NCBI RefSeq assembly: GCF_030052815.1
Contig: NC_079499.1
Span: 85,537,183-85,601,182 of the forward strand
DNA: 64,000 nucleotides
Origin: Hevea brasiliensis
Taxonomy: Eukaryota; Streptophyta; Magnoliopsida; Malpighiales; Euphorbiaceae
Reading direction: 5' to 3'
The first letter of the stretch is position 1, and every line of letters starts with the position of its first letter. This document shows positions 1 through 13,100 of the stretch, piece by piece. Under the pieces are notes generated by a model. The model was not told where the DNA came from and ran no database searches. It worked only from the letters and a program-made list of their open reading frames with translations. The position numbers were made by a program, and so were the translations under genes.

Positions 1-2496
1 TATTCAAAACAATTTCTATTTACCAAGTGATTACAAACCATTAACATATTGAATCATCATAAATTCATGCTCAAGGTTGGCAACACATCAAACTTAAAAT
101 TTTTAATCCTCAAAACCATGCAATAAATCCTTAAATGCATAAGAAAATTTATATTTGAATTATACAATTTCATTCAATAAGTTAAAATTCTCAACACAAC
201 AAAATCATAAGTCATAAAATAAACTTGTTCAAATCAATTTAGAAGTGAAAAGTAACAAAATAGTTAGTTGTGCACAAACCTTATGCGAGTTGCCTCTTGG
301 CCTTGACTCGATGTCTCGAGTTCTTGTTCGGTATTCTTTTCCACTGAAATACACAGTTTCACAGTGTTTCAGTATCACAATTTATCATAACTCTACAAAT
401 AAATTCAACTCTACTTATACCTAGCTTTAATATACTAAACTTGACGTTCTTTAAAATTTGTATTTTGGGGTTACCATTCACGACACTATTCAAGTCAATT
501 TGTTGACTTTCTAAGGCTTAATAGGTATGGGAATTCTATTTCCACTCACATACCACATTTTGGTTACCTAATTTGTTGGTTTTGGTTCTTTTCTCAAATT
601 TTAAGTCTTTTAGGCAAAATTTCAAATTTTCAGTTTTGGTGTCCTATTTTGCACTATTCCATTGGTCATGTTGCTGTTAGAATTTGGCTAAGTTTTCTTC
701 ATAAAAGTTGTTCCTTATTGTCTTAACTTTATTTCCCTTTTTAAATCACTCCCTTTGGAGTTTTTTAGCTCAAGTTATAGCTATTTAAACATGGCTGGCC
801 GGATTGGTCTAACCTAGATTTTCTGGGCAACTAATTTGATTCTGGCAGTTTTAGGTCACTAATTTTGGGTGGCTAAATGACTTAATTAAGGGCATAATTT
901 GGGTTTGTGCTCTTCATGAAAGTTATAGTACTATGTCATACATTTCTTATGCCACAAAAATCAGGTCATTTGGACCTGCCTAACCCAAGTTATGGCCAAA
1001 TGAACAGATTCATTTGGTCATTTTTGTATAGGGTAGAACACCCAGTTCTAGATTTGGTCAATTTGTTCACTAGGTTTTGGTCACTTTCTGAGCATGATCC
1101 CTAAATGAAAAATGTGTCATTTTGTGTCTAATTTCATTCCCAATTGGCCTTACACCAATTGGGTTTGTAAATTTTCATTTTTGGTCCCTGAAAGGGACCT
1201 TGGTCATGCAACCTGCGGAATGACCATATCCAATCTGAGTTTCAATTTGGTTCTAACACTTCCAACACACCATAATTGGTCATACATGACTATTTCTCAA
1301 CTCAAGCAAGGTCAAACACATCATTTGACCGATTCTCAAAATTTTATCTCCCAAACCCTAGGTCTAAAACCCTAACTTCCATGTTTAGGTCATTTATTGA
1401 ATTCTAAATGCATATTTAGTATTTATACACTCATTCCCACTTAACTACTTCATAATTTGCATCAAAATCACCCATTTCAAACCCTAACTAAGGCTGGCCA
1501 AAATTCATGTTTGGTCCCTCAACCATGTTTTCTCTTGATTTGTTTCAATATTTAAGTTTATTAAAGGATATTTGCATGAAATTTAAAGAAATAAATTAGA
1601 GTTTATTACTAACCTTTGTCTAGTAATCTCCAACTCCCCTTTTCTCCAAATTGCTTTCTATTTCTTACTCCTCTATACTTTTCAAGGTGCAAGGATGAGG
1701 TTTAAGTTGATAATTTCGAGAATTTAATAGGAATTTGAGGGTTTTAAAAGCTTAGAACTAAGCTTTAATGGAAGTGGAAAATGGAAAGAAAGAGAAGTGA
1801 GAGAGGGAGATATGGGGCGGCTCAAATGAAGAAGAAGAACCATTTTTTTTTCTTTTTATTTTATCTTTTAATTATTAAGATTTATCCCCAAATTTTCAAT
1901 TATTTAAATATTAGGTTTATTGCATCATGCATGATGTCATGCATGATGTAATAACCTTTTTCAACCTTTTTTTTTTCATTTATTTTTCCTTAGTTCTTTA
2001 ATTTAATTCTTGATCTTGAAATTTTCTTTTCTCTGATTTTATTGGACAGTTAGGTCAGGAGTTAGGTCTAGGGGTGAATTAACCAAATTGCCCATTGCCG
2101 GTTTGACCCAGTTTGCAAATAATTCAATATTTCTTCTAGATCTCTGACCTAATTATTTGACCTACTTAACCATTCTTTTTTGTGATTTTCTCTTTTCCAC
2201 TGTGTTCACAATAGTCCTAAGGACCACGGCGTCACATTTTACGGTTCAAAATTTGAGTTTAAATCGACCTCGCAGTCCTTCCCGAGAAGGTCACCCATCG
2301 TTGTTGACTCTCGGCTCATTTAACTTCTTATGTTATATTTTCTTATTTATACTTAACTAATTGACAATTACTAATTATTTGTGTTCAGGGCTTAGTTACT
2401 TGTCTTAGATATGGTTCTAATCCCCTTAATTATCCGGACCGACACTGGTCACCGGAACAGTGAAATATACCAGGCTATGCAAATAGGGGTGTTACA
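1..2496 (-). repeat. 3' LTR of element A, cut by the window edge
   Basis: Position 1 corresponds to about position 11455 in the other A LTR, so roughly 1.28 kb of this LTR lies outside the window. It ends at 2496 with the GTTACA terminus (TGTAACACCCC on the minus strand). It shares with element G the minus-strand motif around 290-310 and the conserved end around 2400-2496. A direct-repeat dyad built on GCATCATGCATGATG lies at about 1921-1951. ORFs of 60-90 codons inside it have no recognisable domain and are treated as chance. Confidence 0.9.
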
Positions 2497-2511
2497 ATTC
2501 TCCCCCTCTTA
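2497..2511 (-). other. Polypurine tract of element A
   Basis: Directly next to the LTR end, the minus strand reads AAGAGGGGGAGAAT followed by TGTAACACCCC. This is the primer for plus-strand DNA synthesis, and it fixes both the LTR border and the minus orientation of A. The same position in element G (25999-26011) reads AAGGGGGGAGAAT. Confidence 0.85.
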
Positions 2512-2629
2512 AAATAATTTCATCCTCGAAATTGTGTCCACTATCTATCCTCAAATAGTCATACATGTTGTTTTCTCATGTTTTTCTCACATTTCTACGT
2601 AGCTTCATAATCGAAATAATGGTCCATAG

Positions 2630-2952
2630 TGTCACATCCCGACTTAGCGGGCCCCAGCTCAAGCCCCTCTCTGGGTGGCCATCTTGCCGGCGTACCCCCC
2701 TAGAGGCCGGCGGTGCGACTCTGAGTCTTGTCGCTTTGGTGGAGTTCAATCCCTTCGCCTGCAGAGCTAGGATTCAACCCTTATCACCTCACGGGTTTGC
2801 TTCGCCTCTTACCAATTGACTCTGCAGGGCGAAGGGATTGAACTCCACCAAAGCGGACAGTACCTTGTGAGTCGCACCGCCTCTCTAGGGAGGTACGGGC
2901 AAGATGGCCACCTGCAGAGGGGCTTGAGTCGGGCGCAAGTCGGGATGTGACA
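2630..2952. repeat. Foldback unit 1, about 323 bp
   Basis: Arms of roughly 150 bp pair with each other: left arm CCATCTTGCCGGCGTACC and TGGTGGAGTTCAATCCCTTCG; right arm CGAAGGGATTGAACTCCACCA and GGCAAGATGGCCACC. The arms have diverged by small indels. The centre around 2790-2825 holds a tRNA-like half (minus strand AATTGGTAAGAGGCGAAG). Confidence 0.75.
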
Positions 2953-2968
2953 ATAAAAGGCGCTTTAT

Positions 2969-3302
2969 TGTCACATCCCGAGCTTAGCAGCTCAAGCCCC
3001 TCTGGTGGCCATCTTGCCGCGTACCCCTAGAGGCCGGTGCGACTCACAGATCGCTTTGGTGGAGTTCAATCCTTCGCCTGCAGCTAGGATTCGAACCCAT
3101 ATCACCTCACAGATTCGCTTCGCCTCTTACCAATTGAGGTGATATGGGTTCGAATCCTAGCTCTGCAGGGCGAAGGGATTGAACTCCACCAAAGCGGACA
3201 GTACCGATTTGAGTTGCATCGTCGGCCTCTAGAGGGGTACGCTGGCAAGATGGCCACCCATAGAGGGGCTTGAGCTGGGGCCCACTAAGCCGGGGTGTGA
3301 CA
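2969..3302. repeat. Foldback unit 2, about 334 bp, with B-box-like core
   Basis: Second palindromic unit, separated from unit 1 by a 16-base spacer (2953-2968) that is itself nearly self-complementary. The core has GGATTCGAACC at 3087-3097 and its inverse GGTTCGAATCC at 3147-3157. Both match the RNA polymerase III B-box consensus. The loop between them carries CTTACCAATTG, the complement of an A-box-like CAATTGGTAAG. There is no complete tRNA cloverleaf. Confidence 0.75.
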
Positions 3303-3994
3303 CGTAGCACTTTAACCAATACTATTTACTCATCAATTGCTTACGTCGTGTGCCAAGTTTCTTATGAGCTTTTGTCATAAGTTAGATTCAAATTCATTTC
3401 AATTTTAGAGGCAAGCAAATCTATGTACTAGTGGATCCATTCTTTCTAAGACCTTGTATGATCCTATGGGTGAGAGCTCAGTTTTACTCTTTTCTTATCA
3501 AATCTCTTGATCATTTGATGCAACCTTTAGTTTAGTTTAGAATATTTTAGTCTTTTCTTGCTGTTGTTATAGCAATTATTTTCCTTTGTAGTCTTTTTTC
3601 TTTTTTTTTAAATGACCTTGTTGGTCATATATGAATTGCTTATCTCTTTATTGGCCATAGGTCCATAACCATTATCTTACCATCTCCATTTATGACCAAG
3701 GCCTATGTGCCATTTTGCACTATCTTGTTTGCTTTTGTTTAACTTATTTCTTTCTTGATAAAATAGTTCGGGATATTGTTATGCGTCTTAAGTTAGTTGT
3801 TTGCCTTTGTGGCAATTCCTCATCTAGTGTTTTTCTCATTTCTTACTGTTCTATTTGTTTCTTTTTTAATTTCACAACTTAACTTTAATTATTTTATTCC
3901 TTAATCTGATCTTCTTCCTTAACTTGATTGTCGAGTCATAATTTAGCACCTCTTATCGTCCCTAATAAATCCACTATACTTCAATATTACTTTG

Positions 3995-6900
3995 TGTAAT
4001 ACCCCTATGTTCGGTAGTGCGTTCTACTGTTTCGATGACCGGTGTCTGTCTGGACAGCTAGAATGCCCAGAACTACATTTAAATATTGATGGGGAGACAT
4101 AAAATAATGAAATACAAGAAAAGAAAATACAAAAAAAACAAAGGAAAAATAATAGCAATGAAATGTAGTCAAGTTAAACGAGCTGAGAACCCTAGCGATG
4201 GGTGACCGCACCGGGAAGTTGCGGCGTGGACCTTTGACTAGCCCTGGATCGCGGGGAACCCTGGAAAATATATTTAGGACTTAAATAAAGACCTATTGAA
4301 GTATAAATACCATTAGAAATATCAAAGAAAAATTAATTAATTAGTACAAAGAAAAGTGAGAAATCGAGAAAATGATAAAACTCGGTATTACGGAAAAATC
4401 GGGAATGTAACCCGAACAGGGGCATTGTGGTCATTTGATACCCCGAGTTGTCTTTTGACCTAAATTTCCATTAAAAATACATGATATTACACTTGGAAAA
4501 TGTCATGAAAAATTAAATTGGAGGTATATAGTTTAAATAGCAAAAATTGGGAGTTAAATGTGGGAATATGAAACCTTAGATAAATAAACATTAAATTTCT
4601 ACTTAGTGCTCCACTCACCTCACTTAAGTGGACCACTACACATCTTTTGGGTAGAAATAACTCATCTTCTTCAACCTTGGACAGCCAGCCGAAATGCTCC
4701 CAAAGAAAAACCTCCATGGCCGAAATGCACAAGCTCCATGCAACCATGAATCCCACCTCCATTCCACTTGATTCCTTCACAAAAATTGTTCTACACCACT
4801 TGGGCAGTAGATAGGCAGCAAGAAGATCAAGTTCTGGTGAGGTTTTGAAGAGTTTCAAAAGTGGTAAGTATGTGTTTTTTATTATGGTTTCATTAAACCT
4901 TGAAGGAATGTTACGGGTAGTTGAATTGTGGAGGGATTTTTGGAGTTTGATGTTTTAAGGGAGATGTATATTTTTAGCAGCCATGGAAACTCCATAAGAA
5001 CAATTTATCCTTGCATGTAAATGGTATATTAAAGTGTTGATGAAGTGTTTATGTGTGTAGGAATAAATTGGGTGATGTATACTAAAAGTATGTGAATGTA
5101 CACTTGATTTTGGAAGCTTGGAAGTTAATTGAGAGAGATGTATGAATCGGTAACTTGAAGTGTGAACCAAAATATGTTATTTCATGGTTTGGTTTATGGT
5201 ATTATATGGTTGAATTATGGTGCTTGTTATGGCAGCTTGTATATGTGTATAAAGGTTTGAGTTTGGACATGTAAATGAGCTAGGTTATGTGGTTAAATTG
5301 TTTGTAATTTGAACTAGGAAAATTCTGGACTATAATGTGCATATTGAGTGTGGTTATAAGCTGCCAAAATGACCAAAAATGTGTTGTGAAATGTGTTTAT
5401 GTTATGGTACAAAATAGAAATGGCATGAATGTGTAACTTGGTAAGTGTTAAATGTGTAATTGATGAGTGATGAACAATGTGCAATAAGGCAGTGTGTGTT
5501 TTGGCTTAGAACCTTAAGTGTGTGGCTCCAACTGGTATGAGACCAATTGGAGGTGGAACTAGGCACAAAAAGTGCCAACTTTCATGAAGGAAGCTGACCA
5601 AAATTCTGCTTGGAAGGTAACTTGAAAAATGACCAAATCCGGATTAGTGCATTTAAGGCCTGAAAATTGACCATTTGGGCAGCAGTTGATGTTTTGGCCA
5701 TAACTTACTCAAAACAGGTCCAATTGACCTGAAATTTTTACCATGAATAGTTAAGACATATATCTACAATTCTTATAGAGACAAAAAAGCCCAGAAATGA
5801 CCATAAGCAAGCCAAATAGCTTGCATAAGTTCGGGTCCAAAAACTGGCCGAACCAAAAGTGACCAAAAAAATGACCTAAAGTGACCATTTTAATGCATTC
5901 TGACCAGCATTGGTAAATTGACCATAACTTGGTTTACATAACTCAGAATGACCTGAAATTTTTCCCCGCATGCAATAAGACATAGACCTACAAGTTTGTA
6001 GTTTTGATCGAAACCCGAAAATCGAGGGAACTAGGTCGTCCGGCTAGGTCAAATTAGTATACTGGAATCTGACAAATTGCAATAAAATGCAATATATATG
6101 GAAAATGAATTTGGTAACATGTACCAATACTAAAAGGCTACAAATGTGACATATTGGTAAAATTAAAACCTAATTCACCTAGACTGCATCGAGGGTCAAC
6201 ATCTTAGGTTGACTAAGGAAATAATAGAATTCAATAAATTAAGTATTAAGCCTTATTGTTAGAAATGGTTTAAATGAGTACTGAAACACTTCAAATTGTG
6301 TGTTTCAGTTAGCAAAGACTCAGGGAAGGGGAAGGAAACACTGAGTCAGAGCTAAGAGACAGTTATCAGAGGTTTGTGCACAACTAGTTTTTAACTGATT
6401 TTGTTCTAAATATTTCATATGTTTAAATGATATATTTTTCTTATGTATTATATTTCACAAGCATTGGATTTAATTCAATGATTATTGAAATTGTTATAGT
6501 ATGTATGAATTTAGCTTTGTGAAATAGTATTTCCACAAGTATTAAGCATTCTTGTGAATTGAATAAATTATGTTTTGGAAAATTGTGATAGAACATGTTT
6601 TGAATTGTGATGGGCAATTTGCATGGAAAAATGCAAATTTATGATTTGAATTGTGATAAGCATAAAAATTATTAGATATTGGAATTGACTTTGAATCGAA
6701 TTGTATTGTGATTTATGCTCACTAAAAGGATTGTGATATTGTTTTATATCTCACTATAGATGCTTGACTAGGTTATTACCCATCTCTCTCATTTGTTGAG
6801 AAGACGATGTAGTTAGTTGTGTTTTGATTACCATGATACGTGCACAGGCTTAGATTCTCCTCTTATTAGAGGTTAGATCTATTATTTTGATGTGTACTAT

Positions 6901-7959
6901 GCAAGATGATTTGACCTCTCCGACCATAGAGAGTTAGAATCACCCCGAAGATGGCCCTTTCGGATTAGTCTTGCATAGTTAGTGAGATACAGAATGGTTT
7001 TTGAGATACAAAATGTTTTTGAATAGTAAAGAATTGTGATTTCAATTATGATTTATGTATAATTGATTTTGTTGGAATTACCTTAATGGTTAGTTATAAT
7101 TTGATAAATTGAACTTCGTGATCAAAGTCATTTTATACAAATGATTCATATTATTGGCAATGAATATTTTGAGTTTTGAAATTTGATGAGTATCCAGATT
7201 TCCAAATTATTTGCTGTAATTTTTGTTAAGGTATATTGTACTATATTTTAAATTATAGTTGTGTACCACTGAGTTCACCACTCAGCGATAGCTTTGTATG
7301 CTGTCGCAGGTGAAAAGAGCATAGAGCAATTGAGTAAACTTCTTTGAAGAGACATTCAGACTAGCTCCAGGTTTACCCATGTACACAAGTTTTGATGTAT
7401 GTGTATAATAATATGTATGTAAATTATTTGAGCAGTTGTATAAAAACTCTTGTAAAGTATTTTGATATGTAATTAAATGTAAATTATTATAAATGTAAAT
7501 TTGGGATTTCATTTACCTGAATAGCTTTGTAATATTAATTTTTGAGTCTTGTAATCAATGAAATGTTTCTTTTATAATGAGGTTGGTTTGAAAATAAATT
7601 GATTTGATTATTGAGATTGAATTGTGAGATGAAATGAAGTTTATTGGAGTTGTGTTTGAGAAATTATATTGGAAGTGTGTTTCTTTGCAGGTTTTGAAGA
7701 ACTGTTTTATTCAAAATACAGATGGCACTCCACCAAAATTTTTACAGAAATTACTAATAATTCAAATGTGTTAGCGGTTTCACTTCAGATTTTGAAAAAA
7801 TTTTATAACACCAAATTTTAATCGATGATTTATATTTTACGAAAATTATTTTAAAATCCCTTGTAGTATATCTAATGGGTTATCGGTAGGCGAAGTACGG
7901 TAATTCATTAGGCGTACTACGGGATCATGTTATATCCTACGGAGGAGTAGGGTGTGACA
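3995..7959 (+). repeat. Solo LTR of a Tekay-type element (forward orientation)
   Basis: A 3965-bp LTR beginning TGTAATACCCC and ending GTGTGACA, flanked by a perfect 5-bp target duplication CTTTG (3990-3994 and 7960-7964). No polypurine tract, primer binding site or coding sequence adjoins it. This is the product expected from recombination between the two LTRs of a former full element. Its orientation is opposite to that of host element A. The start resembles the ends of the A and G LTRs (TTTCGATGACCGGTGTCTGTC), so it belongs to a related family. ORFs inside it, such as the 123-codon frame near 4487-4858, show no known domain. Confidence 0.9.
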
Positions 7960-7964
7960 CTTTG

Positions 7965-9165
7965 ATTTGGTCCTCTGACCATTCTAGTCAACACTTTAAC
8001 TAATATTCATAACGTTTCTTTATTACATTTGCACCCACTATTTAAATTTTTACTTCTATATTTTCTTTTATCTACCGTTATCCTATAGCTTATTTTTCGC
8101 TAGTTTGCGATCATTACCCCTCTTTTTTTTTTTTTTTGAACCATAAACATTTCTTTAACCTTAAGAAGGGAGTCTACCGGACTCTCCTTTTTTCCATGCT
8201 ATTCAAAAGTTTCACATTAATCCTAATCTAATCCTTACGATCTACACAATAAAATTATGCTCTTCCTAAAGAATACCTAGCCAACTAGTTCCTATCGAAT
8301 TACTGTTATAAGTAGAACATCATTTCTTAACTGTTTTACAAGTTATAATTATCATCCACAGCATCCTGTCTCTTCCAGGGGAATAAAATCATATTTTGTG
8401 TCTCACTTCTACATAAATAGAATATTGTTTCCTATTAAACTTTGAGCAAAAGATCCATTGCAATACCAGAACAGCTATAAACCCCATATCGGAGACTGGA
8501 TGACTTAGCTCTATAGGTGTTATTTTTAAATTTTGACCATGCTAAAATCTCTAGTCCCATAACAATTCTTAATGTACTGTAATTCGTGCTAGGGTAATGG
8601 AGTCTTTAACTCTCACTACCTTGCAATCATAATATTTTGATATTCTAATTATAGAGTTTTAAATCCCAAATTAGGATTTTCAAACTCAGTTATAGTAATT
8701 AAACTCCATTCTGGTACATTTGTACCAGAGCGAAAGTCATTTATAACTATTCTTATCCTTATGTACTATTGGATAGCACGTAGCTCTACACAATAAATCT
8801 CAAGTCAGTACTGTAATCTACAGCTTACAGCACAACATCAAGAATATTGTATAGTTACTATGATACATCCCAATAGATCAAACTTCCCCATATCTTATTT
8901 CTTTCAAATCCACTAATATCTTAAACTTATTTTGATTATGGTATCTATTGACATCTATTAGCAGTAATACCCTTACCCACATCTAAGGTAGTTATATTAC
9001 TATAACTTGCTTTTAAGTCCTCTTGCCTTACCTAATTAGGCTTACTAATTAACTTTATAATTTATCATAGTCTAGGAGATGTCTCTCACTACAAACTTTT
9101 TCAAAATTAATTTCAATCACGCTTATTATCGTAATTCTTTTCCTAAAAGACTAATCACTAACACA
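7965..9165. other. Decayed interior of element A, no recognisable coding sequence
   Basis: AT-rich sequence between the solo LTR and the protease remnant of A. By position it should hold the protease-to-RT part of pol, but I can follow the frame only for about 15 codons past the protease remnant. A run of 15-plus T is at about 8123-8137. Nothing else identifiable is seen. Confidence 0.5.
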
Positions 9166-9988
9166 TCAAAATTTATCTCCTTGCATGGGAATAGCAGTAG
9201 AACATATAATTTTAGCATTAGCATATAAATAAGTAGAGCCGGAATCAAATAGTACATAATTATTCCTTTCACAAGTTAAGAACATACCGGCAACTACATC
9301 TGAAGTCTTTGCTTTTTCTCCTCGATGCATGGCGTTCCCTCTTTCTAGTCTATTCCTCTGCTCGGGTTGGTCCATTGTGCTAGGATTACCCGAAGTGTTG
9401 TCTCTACTTCTACCTCTGCCCCTACTAACTATTAATGAGCCTCTAAATTCAGAACCTTGGACTGATTCTTCTGGTGTAGTATGCGGCATAAATTGACGTG
9501 CGCTAGTATAATCTCAAGCGAAATGTCCGATTTCACCACAATTGTAGCAGGCTCCAATGACCCTATAGTAAATACCCCCATGTAATTTTCCATAAATGTC
9601 ATAGATACGAATAGGGTAGGAACTTCTGTTTCTTTGACGAATGGTTCTTGATTGCTTCCGCCCTAAAGATCCGCCTCTATCATACTTAAGAGCTCGGGGT
9701 CCCTCAAAATCTTTTCTCTTTCCCAAATTACTACTCAATCTTTGACCGATAGATTTTCCACTTTTCTCTTTTTCATGCTGCTCTTGAGGGGATTGGGTTT
9801 GTACTTGGGCACAGGTTGTGATTATCACCCTTTCTTTGAAAGAACATGGCCATCTGCTGGGCCATTTGTGCAGTAATTTGTATAGGAGGGACTGGTGCAG
9901 CTGGACCTCCAACGCTCTGTGGAACTGGGGCCTCTCCTTGTACGTCAGTTGTATCAGACTGCTCTACCATTTTATCCCCCTTGTCCAT
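9166..9988 (-). pseudogene. gag-protease remnant of element A
   Basis: Starts at an ATG (9988) with MDKGDKMVEQSDTTD, matching the N-terminus of G gag (MEEGDRLVEQSVEAEAQEE). The central capsid domain present in G (the WLERMDIVFKKL region) is missing. The frame resumes in the basic C-terminal linker and a zinc knuckle, CYNCGEIGHFA, followed directly by a stop. Downstream comes a glycine/arginine-rich stretch and a protease-like active site FDSGSTYLYAN. At least one frameshift and several stops are present, so it is inactive. The capsid deletion means this copy could not have packaged its own RNA. Confidence 0.75.
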
Positions 9989-10150
9989 ATCATTCACAGG
10001 ATTTTTTTTTCTGTACAACCAACACAATGAGATTTCTCCCCGTTAGTTCATATTTATGATGTAAATGTACTATATGTATCAAACATTTGAGTAGTTGTAC
10101 TTATCGAAAAATATTTCAAATTCACAGTTTAAAATTTACTTTAAAAACTA

Positions 10151-10162
10151 GCTCTAATACCA
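10151..10162 (-). other. Primer binding site of element A
   Basis: Minus strand TGGTATTAGAGC, one transition from TGGTATCAGAGC, the complement of the 3' end of initiator tRNA-Met. It lies eight bases inside the LTR border at 10171, the same spacing as in G (30864-30875). Confidence 0.8.
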
Positions 10163-10170
10163 CTAAAACA

Positions 10171-13100
10171 TGTCACACCTACTCCTTGTAAGATGTAACA
10201 TGCTTCCGTAGTACACCTAATGAATTACCGTACTTCGCTTACTGATAACCCATTAAATATACTACAAGGGATTTTAAAATAATTTTCTTTCATTTTTTAA
10301 ATTGGTGGGTAAAGATTTTTTTTTTTTTAGATATTAAAAACCTTAATTTAAAGTCCAAACAAAAATCTAATTTTTAGATATTTAAAATCTCTGAAATTTT
10401 TATAAAAATTTCGGCAGAGTGCTGTCTGTATTTTGAGAAAACAGTACTTCAAAACCTGAAAACAAAGACACTCCCAATATATTTCTCAATCACAACTTCA
10501 TTATTCAATCTCATTTCACAAATCAGCACAAGCAACTCAGTACACCATTTAAATTAAATCAATCATTGAAACATCTCATTAAGGTAACAAAATTAATATT
10601 TACATTCATGGGATCATTAAAAATTTAGTAGTGCAAAACTTTATAAATACATAAAATCTTAAGATAACTTTACAATAATTTGTATTTGATTACAATCCAA
10701 AAATATATTACAAAAGAGTTGGTACAACTACTCAAAGGAAATTTCATACATATAATTACAGAATTACATCAAAATCTAAAGTACAAGGGTATACCTATGA
10801 TATACCCGAAGATAGTCTCACTATGTCTTTTTAGAAATCTTGCTCAGCTGCTTTATTATTCCTTTCACCTGTGACAGCATACAAAGCTATCGCTGAGTGG
10901 TGAACTTAGTGGTGCACAAACTAATAATTTAAAACTTAATACAAGTTATACTTGACAATTCATAACAATTAAAAATTTAAAATTTCAAAATTCTTCAAAA
11001 TTCATGACATTCATAAATCAATATTTTCATTTATACAAATTATTCATTTGAATAGCGTTTTGATCAAATAGTAACTATTTGTCTACATTTCTTTTAAATC
11101 TCGAAACAATATAAAAATATTTTGAATCACTGATAAATTATTTATTTCAACCACAATTTATCAAACTATGCATAATTTAAAGGGCATTGCCAACAATTCA
11201 CACAGTTGAACCCATGACCTAAAATTCAAATAGATGTCGTGTTGTACACCACGACATTTCAAACTCTCCCAATAACTGAGGCTAAAAGGGAGGAACAAAG
11301 GCTGGCTAGTATATATGAGCACTCATTCAAGCTCTTCCCCAATTGGCAAACCAGAGAGGAAGGAACTCACCCCATCTAGTGGAGGAGATATCTCACTAGA
11401 CAAGCTAATGAGAATTCACAACATATATTGCCATGTCAACTGTGGTTTCAAATCATATTCAAAACAATTTCTATTTACCAAGTGTTTACAAACCATTAAC
11501 ATATTGAATTATCATAAATTCATGCTCAAGGTTGGCAACACATCAAACTTAAAATTTACAATCCTCAAAACCATGCAGTAAATCCTTAAATGCATAAGAA
11601 AATTTATATTTAAATTATACAATTTCATTCAATAAGTTAAAATTCTCAACACAACAAAATCATAAGTCATAAAATAAACTTGTTCAAATCAATTTAGAAG
11701 TAAAAAGTAACAAAATAGTTAGTTGTGCACAAACCTTATACGAGTCGCCTCTTGGCCTTGACTCGATGTTTCAGGTTCTTTCTCGATATTCTTTTCCACT
11801 GAAACACACAGTTTCACAGTTTTTCAGTATCACAATTTATCATAACTCCACAAAAAAATTTAACTCTACTTATACCTAGCTTTAATATGCTAAACTTAAC
11901 GTTCTTTAAAATTTGTATTTCGGGGTTACCATTCACGACACTATTCAAGTCAATTTATTGACTTTCTAAGGCTTAATAGCTATGGGAATTCTATTTCCAT
12001 TCACATACCACATTTTGATTACCTAATTTGTTGGTTTTGGTTCTTTTCTCAAATTTTAAGTCTTTTAGGAAAGATTTCAAATTTTCAGTTTTGGTGTCCT
12101 ATTTTGCACTGTTCCATTGGTCATGTTGCTGTTAGAATTTGGCTAAGTTTTCTTCATAGAAGTTGTTCCTTATTTTCTTAACTTTATTTCCCTTTTTGAA
12201 TCACTCCATTTGAAGTTTTGTAGTTCAAGTTATAGCCATTTGAATATGGCTGGCCGGATTGGTCTAACCCAAATTTTCTGGGCAACTAATTTGATTCTGG
12301 CAGTTTTAGGTCACTAAATTTGGGTGGCTAAATGACTTGGTTAAGGGCATAATTTGGGTTTGTGTTCTTTATGAAAGTTGTTTTACTATGTCATACCTTT
12401 CTTATGCCACAAAAATCAGGTCATTTCGACCTGCCTAGCCCAAGTTATGGCCAAATGAACAAACATTGTTCGTTTGGTCATTTTTGTACAAGGCAGAACA
12501 CCCAGTTCTAGATTTGGTTAATTTGTTCACTAGGTTTTGGTCACTTTCTAGGCATGATCCCTAAAAGAAAAATGTGGCTTTTTGTGTCTAGTTTTATTCC
12601 CAATTGGCCTCACACCAATTGGGTTTGTAAATTTTTAGTTTTGGTCCCTAAAAGAGACCTTGGTCATGCTGCCTGCAGAATGACCATATCCAATCTGAAT
12701 TTCAATTTGGTTCTAACACTTCCAACACACCACAATTGGCCATACATGACCATTTTTCAACTCAAGCAAGGTCAAACACATCATTTGACTACTTCTTAAA
12801 ATTTTATCTCCCAAACCCTAGGTCCAAAAACCCTAACTTCTATGTTTAGCTCATTTGTTGAATTTTAAATGCATATTTAGTATTTATACACTCATTCCCA
12901 CTTAACTACTTCATAATTTGCATCAAAATAACCCATTTCAAACCCTAACTAAAGCTGGCTAAAATTCATGCTTGGTCCCTCAACCATGTTTTCAATTATT
13001 TCACTTATTTCAATTTCTAAGTTTATTAAAGCATATTTGCATGAAATTTAAAGAAAATAAATTAGAGTTTATTACTAACCTTTGTGTAGTAATCTCCAAC

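Larger units (their letters stand above)
2630..3304. mobile_element. Foldback (double hairpin) insertion with tRNA-like core
   Basis: Two adjacent palindromic units, each starting TGTCACATCCCG and ending with its complement, inserted in the pol remnant of A. The filled site is flanked by TAG at 2627-2629 and 3305-3307. The homologous sequence in element G is uninterrupted at this point, so it serves as the empty site. The arms carry GC-rich blocks (GGGCCCCAGCTCAAGCCCC and its inverse) unlike the AT-rich surroundings. No transposase is encoded, so it is non-autonomous. It could be a MITE-like foldback or a SINE-derived inverted duplication. Confidence 0.7.
2512..3989 (-). pseudogene. Decayed 3' pol (integrase/chromodomain) remnant of element A
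   Basis: Outside the foldback insertion, stretches here still line up by eye with the integrase and chromodomain coding end of element G (26044-26500). Examples are the bases around the foldback site (GGTCCATAG then CACTTTAACCAATA), which match GGTTCCACAGCACTTTTACCAAT in G, and a stretch around 3450-3500 that matches G near 26360-26410. No open frame longer than about 70 codons survives. It cannot encode a working protein. Confidence 0.6.

Noticed and set aside
1921..1951. GCATCATGCATGATG dyad as a target signal for composite B insertion
   Set aside because: It lies near the insertion point in the A LTR, but one case is not evidence and copia target choice is not known to follow such dyads.
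3087..3157. Possible tRNA gene in the foldback insertion
   Set aside because: B-box and A-box-like bases are present, but no complete cloverleaf with acceptor and anticodon stems can be drawn; it is a tRNA-like core only.
4487..4858. 123-codon minus-strand frame in the solo LTR
   Set aside because: Inside an LTR with no partner copy to test, no domain, and composition typical of chance frames.
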